From an uncultured Coprococcus sp. (GTDB taxonomy: Bacteria > Bacillota > Clostridia > Lachnospirales > Lachnospiraceae), in assembly GCA_947626675.1 (NCBI GenBank), contig CANQTC010000007.1, positions 62,001-126,000 of the forward strand: DNA of 64,000 nt. The letters are read 5' to 3'. This document shows positions 18,579-28,049 of this stretch, in pieces. The position numbers were made by a program, and so were the translations under genes. Within the stretch, counting starts at the first letter, position 1. Every line of letters starts with the position of its first letter. The notes under the pieces are model-generated. The model was not told the origin of the DNA. It ran no database searches and saw only the letters and a program-made list of their open reading frames with translations.

Positions 18579-20069
18579 CTACCTGCTTACGATAAATTGT
18601 CTTTTTTTATTTAAGTCACTCATTTTTACATATTTGCCATTCCTCATATACATATTATTGTTGCGCCATCCGTTTATCGAAGCGGACTGATAGTTATTGC
18701 CCTTGCCATTACACGAATTGCAAATATAGGCGACACCACCGCCTATCACATTATTACTGATACCGGAAAAACGATTTCCGCATATACATACATTTTTGAA
18801 CCTTGACAAAACGAGCGCATATCCTGTCACCTTGTTGAATATATTATTTTTTATCGTCACATTCGTTTCAAAATGTCCCTCACCCCTTGATGTATGGTTT
18901 CCTATCGCTCTGACGACATTTGTAAAGGTACACCCGGAAATTGTAATATTGTTGCATGACGTATCATCATTGCTCATTCTGCAGGTCGGACATGCATATG
19001 TTGTCTTACATTTATCCTTATAGGCTCCCCAGATATCAGAAAAATCCGTTTCAATCTGAATAACTTCTTTCGTAAACATCCCGCTGAATTTGTTGTTTTC
19101 TTCATCCACTTCCGTCATTCGTTTCTCACTTGCGTAATTGCCGGAAAACTGGACATAACTGCCATTGTAATTGATATAATTTACATTTTCAAAAATGCAG
19201 TCGGTTATTTTTGAATTTTCTATTCCTGTCAACTGGAAAGCATGACATGCCAGTCCGTTTTTCACAGTCAGGTCATATATTTTCAGATTTCTGCCATGCG
19301 CCGCATATAATACACTCGAAGCATAGTACTTATTTCCTTCGTTACAATTTACAGTCAGACTTTCTATGCTTATATTCCGAAACCCGGAATACCTTTTTAC
19401 ATTCCGGCTTCTGTCATCAAACGTAATAAAAATAACTTTGTTGTTCTTTTTATTAAGCACTACACCATCTGAAATATCTGTTCCGAAACCATCATGCCCA
19501 TATATCTTCGTATTGGAATAAATCCTGAAAAAATTATTAATATCATATATTCCTTTTGAAAATTTTACAACAAGATACCTTTTTTCTGCATTTGCATCCC
19601 GTCTGCCATTTACAAAATCACAATTTTTCTCAAATATCTGCTGTAAATCAAAATCGCCTCTTCCTGTTATCGTAGTCCTTTCAAAAACATTCCCTTTTTC
19701 AGAATTCAATGTCCATTCTGCGTACGTCCATTCGCCGCCTTCATTAAATTCTACTTTGCATTTCCATACAGGCTTTTTATCACCGCATTTTTCATACAGC
19801 ACAGCGGACAGCATACCATTTTTACTTGATATTTTACCGGTCGAGTTCTCCTTTGCCGACAAAATCGTCTTATTATATCGGTGCTTATGGTCTTTCCCTT
19901 TTCCGGACGCCTCCGGTACAGCATATGTCACTGTAGCATATTCATTATCGTCAGTACCATCGTCACGCTCTTCCTTTGCATATACCCTTCCTTGTAATAT
20001 CAATACAATATATGGCATAATGATACATATCGTCAGTATTTTTATAAACTTCCCCCAAGTCCTTTTCAT
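18579..20069 (-). CDS. secreted right-handed beta-helix protein with Cys pairs
   Basis: A secreted or envelope protein of 496 residues. A signal peptide is clear (KRTWGKFIK followed by a hydrophobic core to about 30, cleavage near VYA-KE). From about residue 150 the sequence shows repeated parallel beta-helix rungs (NITISGCTFTNV, NVTIKNNIFNKV, NVCICGNRFSGI), the pattern of pectate-lyase-like proteins, so a surface polysaccharide ligand or lyase role is plausible. No catalytic set could be identified. Two CXXC motifs are odd for a secreted beta-helix protein: CPTC in the loop before NITISGC, and CNSC near the end, possibly metal-binding or disulfide knots. The gene is not closely linked to others. 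Confidence 0.75.
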   Translation of the reverse strand: MKRTWGKFIKILTICIIMPYIVLILQGRVYAKEERDDGTDDNEYATVTYAVPEASGKGKDHKHRYNKTILSAKENSTGKISSKNGMLSAVLYEKCGDKKPVWKCKVEFNEGGEWTYAEWTLNSEKGNVFERTTITGRGDFDLQQIFEKNCDFVNGRRDANAEKRYLVVKFSKGIYDINNFFRIYSNTKIYGHDGFGTDISDGVVLNKKNNKVIFITFDDRSRNVKRYSGFRNISIESLTVNCNEGNKYYASSVLYAAHGRNLKIYDLTVKNGLACHAFQLTGIENSKITDCIFENVNYINYNGSYVQFSGNYASEKRMTEVDEENNKFSGMFTKEVIQIETDFSDIWGAYKDKCKTTYACPTCRMSNDDTSCNNITISGCTFTNVVRAIGNHTSRGEGHFETNVTIKNNIFNKVTGYALVLSRFKNVCICGNRFSGISNNVIGGGVAYICNSCNGKGNNYQSASINGWRNNNMYMRNGKYVKMSDLNKKRQFIVSR

Positions 20070-20176
20070 ATATTCGTTTCACCCCTGATAAATCCAAAAT
20101 GTACCCCATTTATATAATTCCCTTATAAAATACATTTTAACACACCTATTCGCTAAAAGGAATAATCTCCCATAAA

Positions 20177-20217
20177 AAATAAAGCTTTTGTCAGACTATA
20201 TTATCTGCCAAAAGCTT
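20177..20217 (-). terminator. terminator after the transglutaminase gene
   Basis: AAGCTTTTGTCAGA and TCTGCCAAAAGCTT form a stem. On the minus strand it is followed by TTTATTTTTTAT. It ends the lipoprotein/transglutaminase operon. Confidence 0.8.
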
Positions 20218-20266
20218 ATATTATATAATACCCTGAAAATTAAACTTTCTAAAGGGCAAGCTTAAT

Positions 20267-21211
20267 TTACCAATCTTTTTTATTTAAGTATGCTTCATAT
20301 TCTTCATTCTGTCTTGCCAGTTTCCTTGCCCGCTTCTTTTTACCATGTACATAGGATACGGATGAGAATACGACTATAACCAGTACAATCACCACAAATA
20401 TACATATATAATAGTATATCTGATATGCCGGAAACATCTTATAATATTCTTCTGCCGACTTCCCTTTTATTTCATAAGAGGCGGGTGCATCAGAACCGCC
20501 ATGTTCATGTCCTTTCCAATCGGCATCACATTTCAGGAAATACTCATAAGATACCGTTTTACCGCCTAAGTCATCCCATGTAAGGTCTATATTATACCAG
20601 TATCCATCCAGATAAACTTTATTCCAGGCATGGTTATCACCTACTTCAAAGGTTACCGGTATGCCGCTTTTCTCCATTATCCGAAAAAATGATAAGGCAT
20701 AACCATTACAGGCGGAACGTCCCTGATACAAAGTATTGTATGCACCGCTTCCTGCATAACTATATTCACAATATCTGACTATATAATCGTGAACAGCTTT
20801 CACTTTTTCATAATCGCTCAAATTCTCTATTTTCTTGCATATCATAGATATTCTCATATCCGCAAGAAAATATTTCATCTTATTAAGATAGTAACTATAG
20901 TCTACATCTAAATAGTATCTTCCATCCTTTATATCATATACATATTCTATACCAAACAAATTACAGCCTTTATATGGATTAACCGCAACTGCATTGTCTG
21001 AAACAACATAATAATCAATTCCTGACGGTTCAAAATCCATAACATAATATGCATGCTTCTTAAAATCCATGTTATCTTCTGTCATCTGTTTGTATAAATC
21101 TTCTAAGCTGTAGGCTTCCTTATATTTCCATTTGCCAAATTTATAAGAACAGAAAAATATGGAACCTGCTGCAAGCAAAAATAATAAAATATATTTAATT
21201 GTATGTTTCAT
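20267..21211 (-). CDS. membrane-anchored transglutaminase-like protein
   Basis: A protein of about 314 residues with an N-terminal membrane segment, an extracytoplasmic transglutaminase-like domain and a second membrane segment near the C-terminus, followed by a basic cytoplasmic tail (KKKRARKLARQNEEY). The papain-like triad is visible as the Cys in GRSACNGYA, the His in GDNHAWNKVYLDG and the Asp in NIDLTWDD (Cys175, His201, Asp216 in the longest frame). Such domains act as peptidases, amidases or cross-linkers of cell-wall components. The frame starts inside the 3' end of the upstream lipoprotein gene (17-base overlap with the ATG at 21211), so the two are translationally coupled. A start seven codons upstream (21232) is also possible. 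Confidence 0.8.
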   Translation of the reverse strand: MKHTIKYILLFLLAAGSIFFCSYKFGKWKYKEAYSLEDLYKQMTEDNMDFKKHAYYVMDFEPSGIDYYVVSDNAVAVNPYKGCNLFGIEYVYDIKDGRYYLDVDYSYYLNKMKYFLADMRISMICKKIENLSDYEKVKAVHDYIVRYCEYSYAGSGAYNTLYQGRSACNGYALSFFRIMEKSGIPVTFEVGDNHAWNKVYLDGYWYNIDLTWDDLGGKTVSYEYFLKCDADWKGHEHGGSDAPASYEIKGKSAEEYYKMFPAYQIYYYICIFVVIVLVIVVFSSVSYVHGKKKRARKLARQNEEYEAYLNKKDW

Positions 21212-22625
21212 AACATCCCATTTCTTTTGCATCTTCTAAAATATCTATAATACTTCCGTCCATAGCATTCATAATAACAACCTGTTCCGGTCTTTTTGTA
21301 CCTGATGTATTCTGAAGCTCAGGATACTGTCCGAATACCCATACAGGTATATATTTATACTTTTTATCACCGTCAGGCACAATATAATAAGTAAGTCGCA
21401 CATCATTAAATTCTACATTTTTATATCTTGTAGGATATTTTTCATAATATTTTCCAATTTCAGTATTTGCCTTTTCAAGCATTTGCTCATAGGAAAGAAT
21501 ATCTACATTTTCTTCCACACTGTCTGCTTCCAGTGCTATCTGGGACCATCTTGCCGTTATGACTTTTCCATCATATACATACACACTATACCTCTCTGTA
21601 GGCGCGTTTACCATACCATCTTCCGTCTGAAGATTATCCACTTCATATAATTCATCTGAATACGACGATGCATTTGCAATACCTCTTGTATAAACTACAA
21701 CATATCCGTCACTTTCACTTGCGACCGGCATACCTGAAGATGAAACATACTCCCATATCAAATCAGAAGTCTCTGTATTTACCATTCCTTTAATTCCTAC
21801 ATCTGACATAAACTTTCCTGCTATTTCTTCAGCTTCTTCTTTTGTCATCTTGCTTTCATTGGCACTGACACCATTTCCCATATCGTCATATTCCGAACAA
21901 TATGCAATTGCAGCGCCATCCTTTGGTCTGAGAAACATATAATCTAACTTAGGGCCAAAATATACATATGTTCCAATAGCAGGAATATCATCATTATTCT
22001 GGCTGTCCATAATACCCATAATATATTGTGTATCGCCTATCGTTCCCACAAACATTTCACCTGAATAATCTCCTGCCTCCGGATAAGCATCCGGCGCTTT
22101 GGCAAGTTCACCCTCAAGTCTTTCGATTTCACTGTCCAGATATGTTCCCATCATATTATTGTCATCACCTTGAGAATCACTCGCCATCGATTTATACAGA
22201 TTTATCTGTTCTTCAATATCGCTTTTCGTCATATGCTCCTGGTCAAATTCATAAATACCCTTATCTTTCTCAAATATGGTTTCAGCGATACGCTGCTTTT
22301 CCGTATTATCAACCGGCGATAATGTAAAATGTTCAACATTCATTTTATCCGTATCAGGCACTATTATTTCATCATCTTTTAAGGTTATGCTGCTTATACC
22401 CGAATTACCAACTTCTATCGTCTCGTCACAGCCCTCCGGGATTCCAAGTCTGTCTCCTATTCCATTTCTCGATGAAGTTCCTTTTCCATCATCTGATGTC
22501 TGTCCCTGATTCCCATCCACATTATAATCTACACTCTTTTTCCCACAGCCGGTAAGTAATGTCTGCGCCATCATAACACCTGTTATGGCAACTACTGCCG
22601 CCTTTTTTAGTTTCTTTTTTGTCAT
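21195..22625 (-). CDS. large lipoprotein of unknown function (possibly DUF6034)
   Basis: A 476-residue lipoprotein: basic start (TKKKLKKAA), hydrophobic segment, lipobox LLTGC, then a Gly/Ser/Asp linker. The rest is an acidic extracytoplasmic domain with no catalytic motif that I recognise. Regions such as YMFLRPKDGAAIAY, the repeated two-part architecture and MNAMDGSIIDIL near the end resemble the Lachnospiraceae DUF6034 lipoproteins, but this is from memory and uncertain. AAGGAG lies before the ATG at 22625, which I prefer over the frame start nine codons upstream. Its 3' end overlaps the transglutaminase gene, suggesting the two proteins work together at the membrane surface. Confidence 0.65.
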   Translation of the reverse strand: MTKKKLKKAAVVAITGVMMAQTLLTGCGKKSVDYNVDGNQGQTSDDGKGTSSRNGIGDRLGIPEGCDETIEVGNSGISSITLKDDEIIVPDTDKMNVEHFTLSPVDNTEKQRIAETIFEKDKGIYEFDQEHMTKSDIEEQINLYKSMASDSQGDDNNMMGTYLDSEIERLEGELAKAPDAYPEAGDYSGEMFVGTIGDTQYIMGIMDSQNNDDIPAIGTYVYFGPKLDYMFLRPKDGAAIAYCSEYDDMGNGVSANESKMTKEEAEEIAGKFMSDVGIKGMVNTETSDLIWEYVSSSGMPVASESDGYVVVYTRGIANASSYSDELYEVDNLQTEDGMVNAPTERYSVYVYDGKVITARWSQIALEADSVEENVDILSYEQMLEKANTEIGKYYEKYPTRYKNVEFNDVRLTYYIVPDGDKKYKYIPVWVFGQYPELQNTSGTKRPEQVVIMNAMDGSIIDILEDAKEMGCYETYN

Positions 22626-22850
22626 TTTAATTCTCCTTCTATTCCTTTTCATAATATTTTTTATATAAATATTAAATTATTAAACTTACAATATAGTGAA
22701 TTTATTTATTACACTTTTGTAAGGAAAATACTTTTCCAATTACTGATACTGCTGTATGATATCATTCCATAATTTATTAATCAACTTATCTTTTCTTACA
22801 TTAATATAATATAATGTATCACATTTACCTTTTTAGACCGTTCATGACTC

Positions 22851-23495
22851 CTATACATATTTTTTCATTTCTCCCGCCACAACAAATCTTGGCACCGCTT
22901 TCTTATATAAAAGCCTGCGGATAAGATAGGATAAGATACAGCCAAGAATGATAAAACCTATTCCTGCAAGCAGCCCTGCTAAAAAATCCGGTCTCCATAC
23001 TTCAATAAAACCAATGCATACTGTCAGACCCCAAATACAGAATACAGCCCATACAATTCTTGCAGCAATACTTTTCTTTGTTATCGCCATATATATTTCG
23101 ATTCCCAGTTCACATAATCCGGTCCAAACCATAAGACTGCCGATTTCAGCCACATCGCCATTACCTGTTTTCACTCTTATCAGTAAGCACAAAAATAAAA
23201 TAACAAACAGCGTTGCTGCCAAAATGAAGCTAAGAATATTTGACGCTATCACCGATATAAAATATCGCTTTGGGGATGCCATAACAAATTCTGAGTATTC
23301 TATATTGTATAAAGAGTCTGCTACAGATATTCCCCACATCGATATCACCATCAAGTACAACCGAACACTCCCCGGTGACCTTTCCATAGCAAGTATCACT
23401 AAATATACGAGTTCAACCAATATTATTATAAGCAGTTGTTGTTTTTTCATCGTATTAAATTTAATCAGCTTAAATCCCAATTTTATATTTTCCAT
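22851..23495 (-). CDS. membrane protein, probable permease subunit of GntR-controlled ABC module
   Basis: A 214-residue protein with about six hydrophobic segments and no catalytic motif. I do not recognise the family. Its place as last gene after GntR, ABC ATPase and another membrane protein, 18 bases after the latter, suggests it is the second integral-membrane subunit of the exporter. It ends with the basic RRLLYKKAVPRF stretch. The same strand and short gaps support one operon starting at 25503. Confidence 0.6.
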   Translation of the reverse strand: MENIKLGFKLIKFNTMKKQQLLIIILVELVYLVILAMERSPGSVRLYLMVISMWGISVADSLYNIEYSEFVMASPKRYFISVIASNILSFILAATLFVILFLCLLIRVKTGNGDVAEIGSLMVWTGLCELGIEIYMAITKKSIAARIVWAVFCIWGLTVCIGFIEVWRPDFLAGLLAGIGFIILGCILSYLIRRLLYKKAVPRFVVAGEMKKYV

Positions 23496-23513
23496 TCTTT
23501 TCTCCGCTCCTTT

Positions 23514-24209
23514 TTATATCTCATCATAACAGGTTCTTTCAACACTCTTTATAACCATGCGTACGGATATCACAGAAACCAATATTGACAACATCGTAAC
23601 GATGGCAATACAAACACATTTTAACCATATGATGTTAAGACGGTCTAAAAATATCATCGCAACCATGATTCCCACGATTCCTGCACCGCCAAGCTGCGAG
23701 ACTGCAAACCATACCTTCCATGCGGTATCCGTTCGCCTTGCCAGATTTATAATCGCATTTACAACAAGTCCTGTTGCAAATGTATAGAAAATCACCAAAT
23801 AAGCTGTCCTTTCAAAATTCCATTTAGCGCCGCCATACAGACAACAACAAACGATACTCCAAAGAAACGCTGCAAAAATACGAATCAGGCGGAAAATCTG
23901 TTCAAATACCATTCCCTTCCATACCACCTTTTTCCATTTTCCCGATATTTTAAAATACTCAAAATGGTGACTTTTCTTAGAAATAATTCCGATGTTGAAA
24001 CGGTCCAGGCTGGCTTCCATAATAAATACCGCTATCGCAACGAAATAGATTACCAAATCAATCCTTACCATATATCCTGACTTTCTTGACAACATTGCCG
24101 GAATAAAATTGGCTATGATAAACACCATACAGATATAATATACCGCTTCCAGCACTCTTTTTGTTCCCTTCGATACAAACAGCCGATATGCCTTTATATA
24201 CTCTCCCAT
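23514..24209 (-). CDS. membrane protein, probable ABC permease subunit
   Basis: A 231-residue polytopic membrane protein (about six hydrophobic segments) encoded 11 bases after the ABC ATPase. The family is not recognised with certainty. By position and length it would be the transmembrane partner of the YtrB-like ATPase. The cytoplasmic loop SKKSHHFEYFKISGKWKKVVWKG could be the coupling region, an inference only. Confidence 0.6.
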   Translation of the reverse strand: MGEYIKAYRLFVSKGTKRVLEAVYYICMVFIIANFIPAMLSRKSGYMVRIDLVIYFVAIAVFIMEASLDRFNIGIISKKSHHFEYFKISGKWKKVVWKGMVFEQIFRLIRIFAAFLWSIVCCCLYGGAKWNFERTAYLVIFYTFATGLVVNAIINLARRTDTAWKVWFAVSQLGGAGIVGIMVAMIFLDRLNIIWLKCVCIAIVTMLSILVSVISVRMVIKSVERTCYDEI

Positions 24210-24220
24210 ATTGCTTCCTC

Positions 24221-25114
24221 CTATGCTGCAAGCTTTGTATAATGCTTCATTACCGCCACACTGATTTGTGACAGAGTCGGTATTTCTGTAGAAATATCCA
24301 TTCCTGAAAGCTTATCAAGGTTTTCATCTAAGCAGATTCCCTCAAACCCATACGGATTTGTCTGTATTGTATACAGAATCTCCTTTGCCTGTTCTGCATC
24401 AGCCCTGTTGCCTTTTACCATAATATATTTTTCTTTTAAATCCTCTACAAAGCCCTGCTCCACTATCTTTCCCTGTTCCATAATCATGGCATAATCTGTA
24501 ATATTTTCCATATCTGCAATATTATGCGTAGAAAAGAATACACTTTTTTCTCCGCTTCCTTCATCTATATAAGCGCTTATCATCGAACACAATTTATCCC
24601 GCATCAGTGGGTCAAGCGGTGATGCAGGCTCGTCAAGCAGCAACAATTTCGTTTCTCTGGCAAATGCTGCCGAAAGTTCTACTTTCATTTTCATTCCATC
24701 AGATAATTTGCCTATTGCTTTATCTTTGCTCCGCTTTCCCTCCGGTGCTTTTACGTCCATATCGATTAATAATTGTCTGTACCTGTCATAATCAAAATGT
24801 TCAAATAAAAGCCTGCCTGCATCTCCCACCTGTTCAATCGTCCAGTTTGGCATAAAATAATTCACAGGACTTGTATAAGCTATATTTTCTCTGATTTCTT
24901 CCGGCTTCATGTTCCCATCAAAATAAATGATATCTCCCTTATAATCCAACCTTACACCTGCCAATATATTCATCAGCGTACTTTTACCGGCCCCATTTTC
25001 TCCAATCAGTGCTGTTGCAAAGCCTTTCGGAATATTAAGCGAATCTATATCCACTTTAAAACCTTTAAACTGCTTTGTAATATGACTTCCTCTTACTATA
25101 CTTTCTATATTCAT
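24221..25114 (-). CDS. ABC transporter ATP-binding protein (YtrB-like)
   Basis: A 297-residue nucleotide-binding subunit. The Walker A GENGAGKST, signature LSDGMKMKVELS, Walker B LLLLDEPASPLD and the H-loop FFSTHNIADM are all present. The LSDGMK signature and the C-terminal extension (about residues 220-297) are like those of YtrB/BcrA-type exporters that respond to cell-wall-active peptides. It sits 17 bases after the GntR gene and is likely controlled by it. The substrate cannot be read from the sequence. Confidence 0.88.
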   Translation of the reverse strand: MNIESIVRGSHITKQFKGFKVDIDSLNIPKGFATALIGENGAGKSTLMNILAGVRLDYKGDIIYFDGNMKPEEIRENIAYTSPVNYFMPNWTIEQVGDAGRLLFEHFDYDRYRQLLIDMDVKAPEGKRSKDKAIGKLSDGMKMKVELSAAFARETKLLLLDEPASPLDPLMRDKLCSMISAYIDEGSGEKSVFFSTHNIADMENITDYAMIMEQGKIVEQGFVEDLKEKYIMVKGNRADAEQAKEILYTIQTNPYGFEGICLDENLDKLSGMDISTEIPTLSQISVAVMKHYTKLAA

Positions 25115-25131
25115 ATCGTTTTCTCCTTTTC

Positions 25132-25503
25132 TTACTCTTGTGACGCAATTAATAATTTAAGTGTTTCTATCAGCTCCGTATCTGATATTCCTGCAATTCT
25201 TGCCGCCGAAATTGCATTCAACAGATATTCCTCCAGCTTACGCATATGCTGTTCCCGAAGCATCTCACTGTCCTGCGCATTGACATAATAGCCCTTTCCC
25301 TGTACGGCTGTAACAAGTCCCTGTTTTTCCAGTTCTTCATATGCCTTCATTGTTGTAATGACACTAATCCGCAAATCTTTTGCCAACCCTCTTATAGACG
25401 GAAGATATTCTCCCTGTTCCAGTTTTCCTGATAATATATCCTCCTTGAACTGGTCTGCTATCTGCTGATATATCGCAACACCTGAATTTTGTAGTATTCT
25501 CAT
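25132..25503 (-). CDS. GntR family transcriptional regulator, YtrA subfamily
   Basis: A 123-residue repressor-type protein. The winged helix-turn-helix of GntR is clear (IYQQIADQFKEDILSGKLEQGEYLPSIRGLAKDLRIS, then TTMKAYEELEKQGLVTAVQGKGYYV). The C-terminal part is only about 45 residues, mostly helical, as in the YtrA subfamily, whose members repress adjacent ABC exporter operons and are released by certain antibiotics. It is first in a four-gene operon with the ATPase and two membrane proteins. Confidence 0.9.
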   Translation of the reverse strand: MRILQNSGVAIYQQIADQFKEDILSGKLEQGEYLPSIRGLAKDLRISVITTMKAYEELEKQGLVTAVQGKGYYVNAQDSEMLREQHMRKLEEYLLNAISAARIAGISDTELIETLKLLIASQE

Positions 25504-25606
25504 AATTTATGCATCACCTCATTCATCATCGTTATTCTTTGTTTCGCCTAAAATTATTTTTATTGATAGGCAGATGCATTTCACACCGCCAACTGTTTAT
25601 ATGTTA

Positions 25607-25635
25607 TATATACAGCATTAACACATAGGTGTCAA
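25607..25635 (-). promoter_or_regulatory. promoter of the GntR/ABC operon with possible operator
   Basis: On the minus strand TTGACA (25630-25635), 17 bases, TATATA (25607-25612), a near-consensus promoter. TGTTA inside the spacer and TAACA just past the -10 form inverted arms that could be the YtrA-type operator. The dyad is imperfect, so the operator is a weaker call than the promoter. Confidence 0.7.
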
Positions 25636-25683
25636 GCACTTTTTTATATAAAGAGAAATGAAAGACATAATTTCCTATTCGAT

Positions 25684-25720
25684 AAAAAAATGCCTACACT
25701 TCAAAACGAAATGTAGGCAT
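25684..25720 (-). terminator. terminator after the FtsX permease gene
   Basis: ATGCCTACA (25690-25698) pairs with TGTAGGCAT (25712-25720). On the minus strand a run of seven T follows the stem. It closes the two-component/ABC module. Confidence 0.85.
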
Positions 25721-25735
25721 CATCTGCATGAAACA

Positions 25736-28048
25736 TCACTCTCCTGAAAGCAGCGCCCTCGGTGCAATCTTTTTTACCTTAAGCGACATCAGACAAGCCG
25801 CGGTAAACGCAGTCAGAATAAGTCCCGCGCCTGCGATAACATTGAACAGTATCGGCACCTCAAATGTACATTTCACGATGCCTATGCCGCCTAAAAGAAG
25901 CGTAAAAAGCGGGTTTATCATAAATGTGGAAACCGTAATACCGACCACTACCCCAATAATAATCGTCGGCATAAAACTGAGCGCAGTCTGTAAAACAAGC
26001 TGTTTTGTCGTGTAACCAAGTGCTTTCAAAATACCGTAATCGCGCTTTTTGTTACCTAGTAACATTCTTACAAGCAGATACAGCACGAACAGTATAATCA
26101 GCACGCTTAACACAAGTATCACCACGACGATAGCCGTCACGAGTGATGTATATACAGAAAAGAATTCATTGATATACCTTTGAATCTTGTCGGTACCTAT
26201 TATTTTATCCCCGAAACGTTCGCATATCTCGTTGTCGAACTCGTCGATATCCGTACCCTCCTTCAAATTTATGTAATTTACAATCGAGTATGAATCGGTG
26301 ATTTTTTCAAACCCTTCGTTTGTCAAAAGGCAGTCCTCTCCCAGAGAATTGGCAAACTGCGTATATCCCGTAATAAGATATGTAAAGCTTTTTCCCTTGT
26401 TAGACAGCGTAATCTCCCCGCCTATCTTCAAGCCCCTGTCCCTTGCATATTTTGCACCGACTGCAGCTTCGTTCGCATATTTTGGGAAACGTCCCTCAAT
26501 AACATATTCCGTATTGTTCATTTTGGAGAAATCATCAGAAAAGCTCACCCAAAGGTCCACGCCCTTGTGAACCACATAATCCTGCGAAAACTGATGACAC
26601 TTTTCAATTCGGTCATCGCCCTGCATTTCCCGCACAAATTCCTCCTCGTCGCTCTTATCGACTACTACTGCATAATCTGCAGTCTCACCCAAAACCATAT
26701 TCAGCATTGAATCTATATCCAGTATCACATTCTTATACATCACTCCTGCAAACACCAAAATCAGCGATAAAACAAGCATTGTAACGCACATTGTGACGTT
26801 CTGTTTCGCACCCGAAAGCGTGGTTTTCAAAGCGAGCGCAAAATTGATTGGTGCGGAGGTCTTATCCAGCGGAACGTGATTTTTCTTGAAACTATGAGTG
26901 GCAATTCCCTGACGGAGCGCGATTATCGGCTCAATCTTTTTTACACCTCTCGCTGAAAGATAAACAGCAAGCGCGACCGCTCCCACAATAACGACTATCG
27001 TTATGGCACATAAAAAGGGTAAAAATTTTATGGAATAGGGTATTCCCGTCTGCGCATCCATCATTTCAACAATATATGGGAAAACTGTATAAGACAGCAC
27101 AATACCGACAACTGACGAGGCGAATGCTATCCCCGAAAACTGCGCCGTCTGCGCAGAAACAAGCTGTCGGCTCGTATAGCCTATCGCTTTTAAAGCGCCG
27201 AGGTTCTGCATGTTCTCCTTAATATAATTCACAACATTCGACGAAATAACGACAAGTGCGATAAGCATAATAACAAATGCCATTCCACTAATTATCGCGG
27301 CGCATATGTTTTGAGAAACGTACCGCGTGACAGCCAGCAGTTCATAGCAATTGCTGATAATACTCAAATCCGGAAATTTACCCATCAATGCGTCATTCAT
27401 CTCTTCCCTAAATTTGCGGCTTTGGAATTTGTCCTTAAGCCTTATAGAAACACAGACTGATTTATAATTCGGATATTTATCGCAAAACTCGTTATATTTA
27501 TCCTCGGTAAGAAGATAGCCGCATATGCCGCAGTTGACGCTGCCCATCGTCGCGCTGTTCACAAAACCGCAAACCATATATACCATTTCCTCATCATTTG
27601 CGGTACTCATTTTGTATTCATCGCCAATCTGATATTGATAACTTTCGTTTCCTTTAAAGATTACAGGGAGATAGATACCGCTTGTGCAATTTCCCTCCTC
27701 GACTATCTCAAATTTTCCAACTTTTCGGGAAAGCGCCGCGCCCTTTTCAATCAAAACATAGTTGTTATTATTAACGGAAGCAGTCACACAGTATTCCGCA
27801 ACGTCAGCGGAATTATCAAGCTTGTTTTTCAAGAAATTAATTACTTCGTCATCAGCCTTAAAACGCAGCGTAACATGACCATCGTTCAGTCTGTCGTATG
27901 TGCGGTCGAAATTTGCCTTGTAATCAACACTTAACATAAGCCACAAATTCATCATAATTGACGCAAGAAGAACCAACACGACGATAGCTATCGTCTGTCC
28001 CCTTGCCTTACGCAGATTGGAGCGTGCAAGCAGTAAATTTCTACTCAT
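25736..28048 (-). CDS. ABC transporter permease with two FtsX domains
   Basis: A 770-residue permease with the MacB/LolE-like layout: an N-terminal membrane segment, an extracytoplasmic domain, a block of three membrane segments with the FtsX signature (ENMQNLGALKAIGYTSRQLV), then the same pattern again ending with KKRDYGILKALGYTTKQLVLQ. Such mechanotransmitter-type transporters remove or sense membrane-active peptides rather than pump small molecules. The ATG at 28048 follows the ATPase stop directly, with GGGGTGG as SD. The DNA is more GC-rich than its neighbours. It is controlled most likely by the adjacent two-component system. Confidence 0.85.
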   Translation of the reverse strand: MSRNLLLARSNLRKARGQTIAIVVLVLLASIMMNLWLMLSVDYKANFDRTYDRLNDGHVTLRFKADDEVINFLKNKLDNSADVAEYCVTASVNNNNYVLIEKGAALSRKVGKFEIVEEGNCTSGIYLPVIFKGNESYQYQIGDEYKMSTANDEEMVYMVCGFVNSATMGSVNCGICGYLLTEDKYNEFCDKYPNYKSVCVSIRLKDKFQSRKFREEMNDALMGKFPDLSIISNCYELLAVTRYVSQNICAAIISGMAFVIMLIALVVISSNVVNYIKENMQNLGALKAIGYTSRQLVSAQTAQFSGIAFASSVVGIVLSYTVFPYIVEMMDAQTGIPYSIKFLPFLCAITIVVIVGAVALAVYLSARGVKKIEPIIALRQGIATHSFKKNHVPLDKTSAPINFALALKTTLSGAKQNVTMCVTMLVLSLILVFAGVMYKNVILDIDSMLNMVLGETADYAVVVDKSDEEEFVREMQGDDRIEKCHQFSQDYVVHKGVDLWVSFSDDFSKMNNTEYVIEGRFPKYANEAAVGAKYARDRGLKIGGEITLSNKGKSFTYLITGYTQFANSLGEDCLLTNEGFEKITDSYSIVNYINLKEGTDIDEFDNEICERFGDKIIGTDKIQRYINEFFSVYTSLVTAIVVVILVLSVLIILFVLYLLVRMLLGNKKRDYGILKALGYTTKQLVLQTALSFMPTIIIGVVVGITVSTFMINPLFTLLLGGIGIVKCTFEVPILFNVIAGAGLILTAFTAACLMSLKVKKIAPRALLSGE

Positions 28049-28049
28049 C

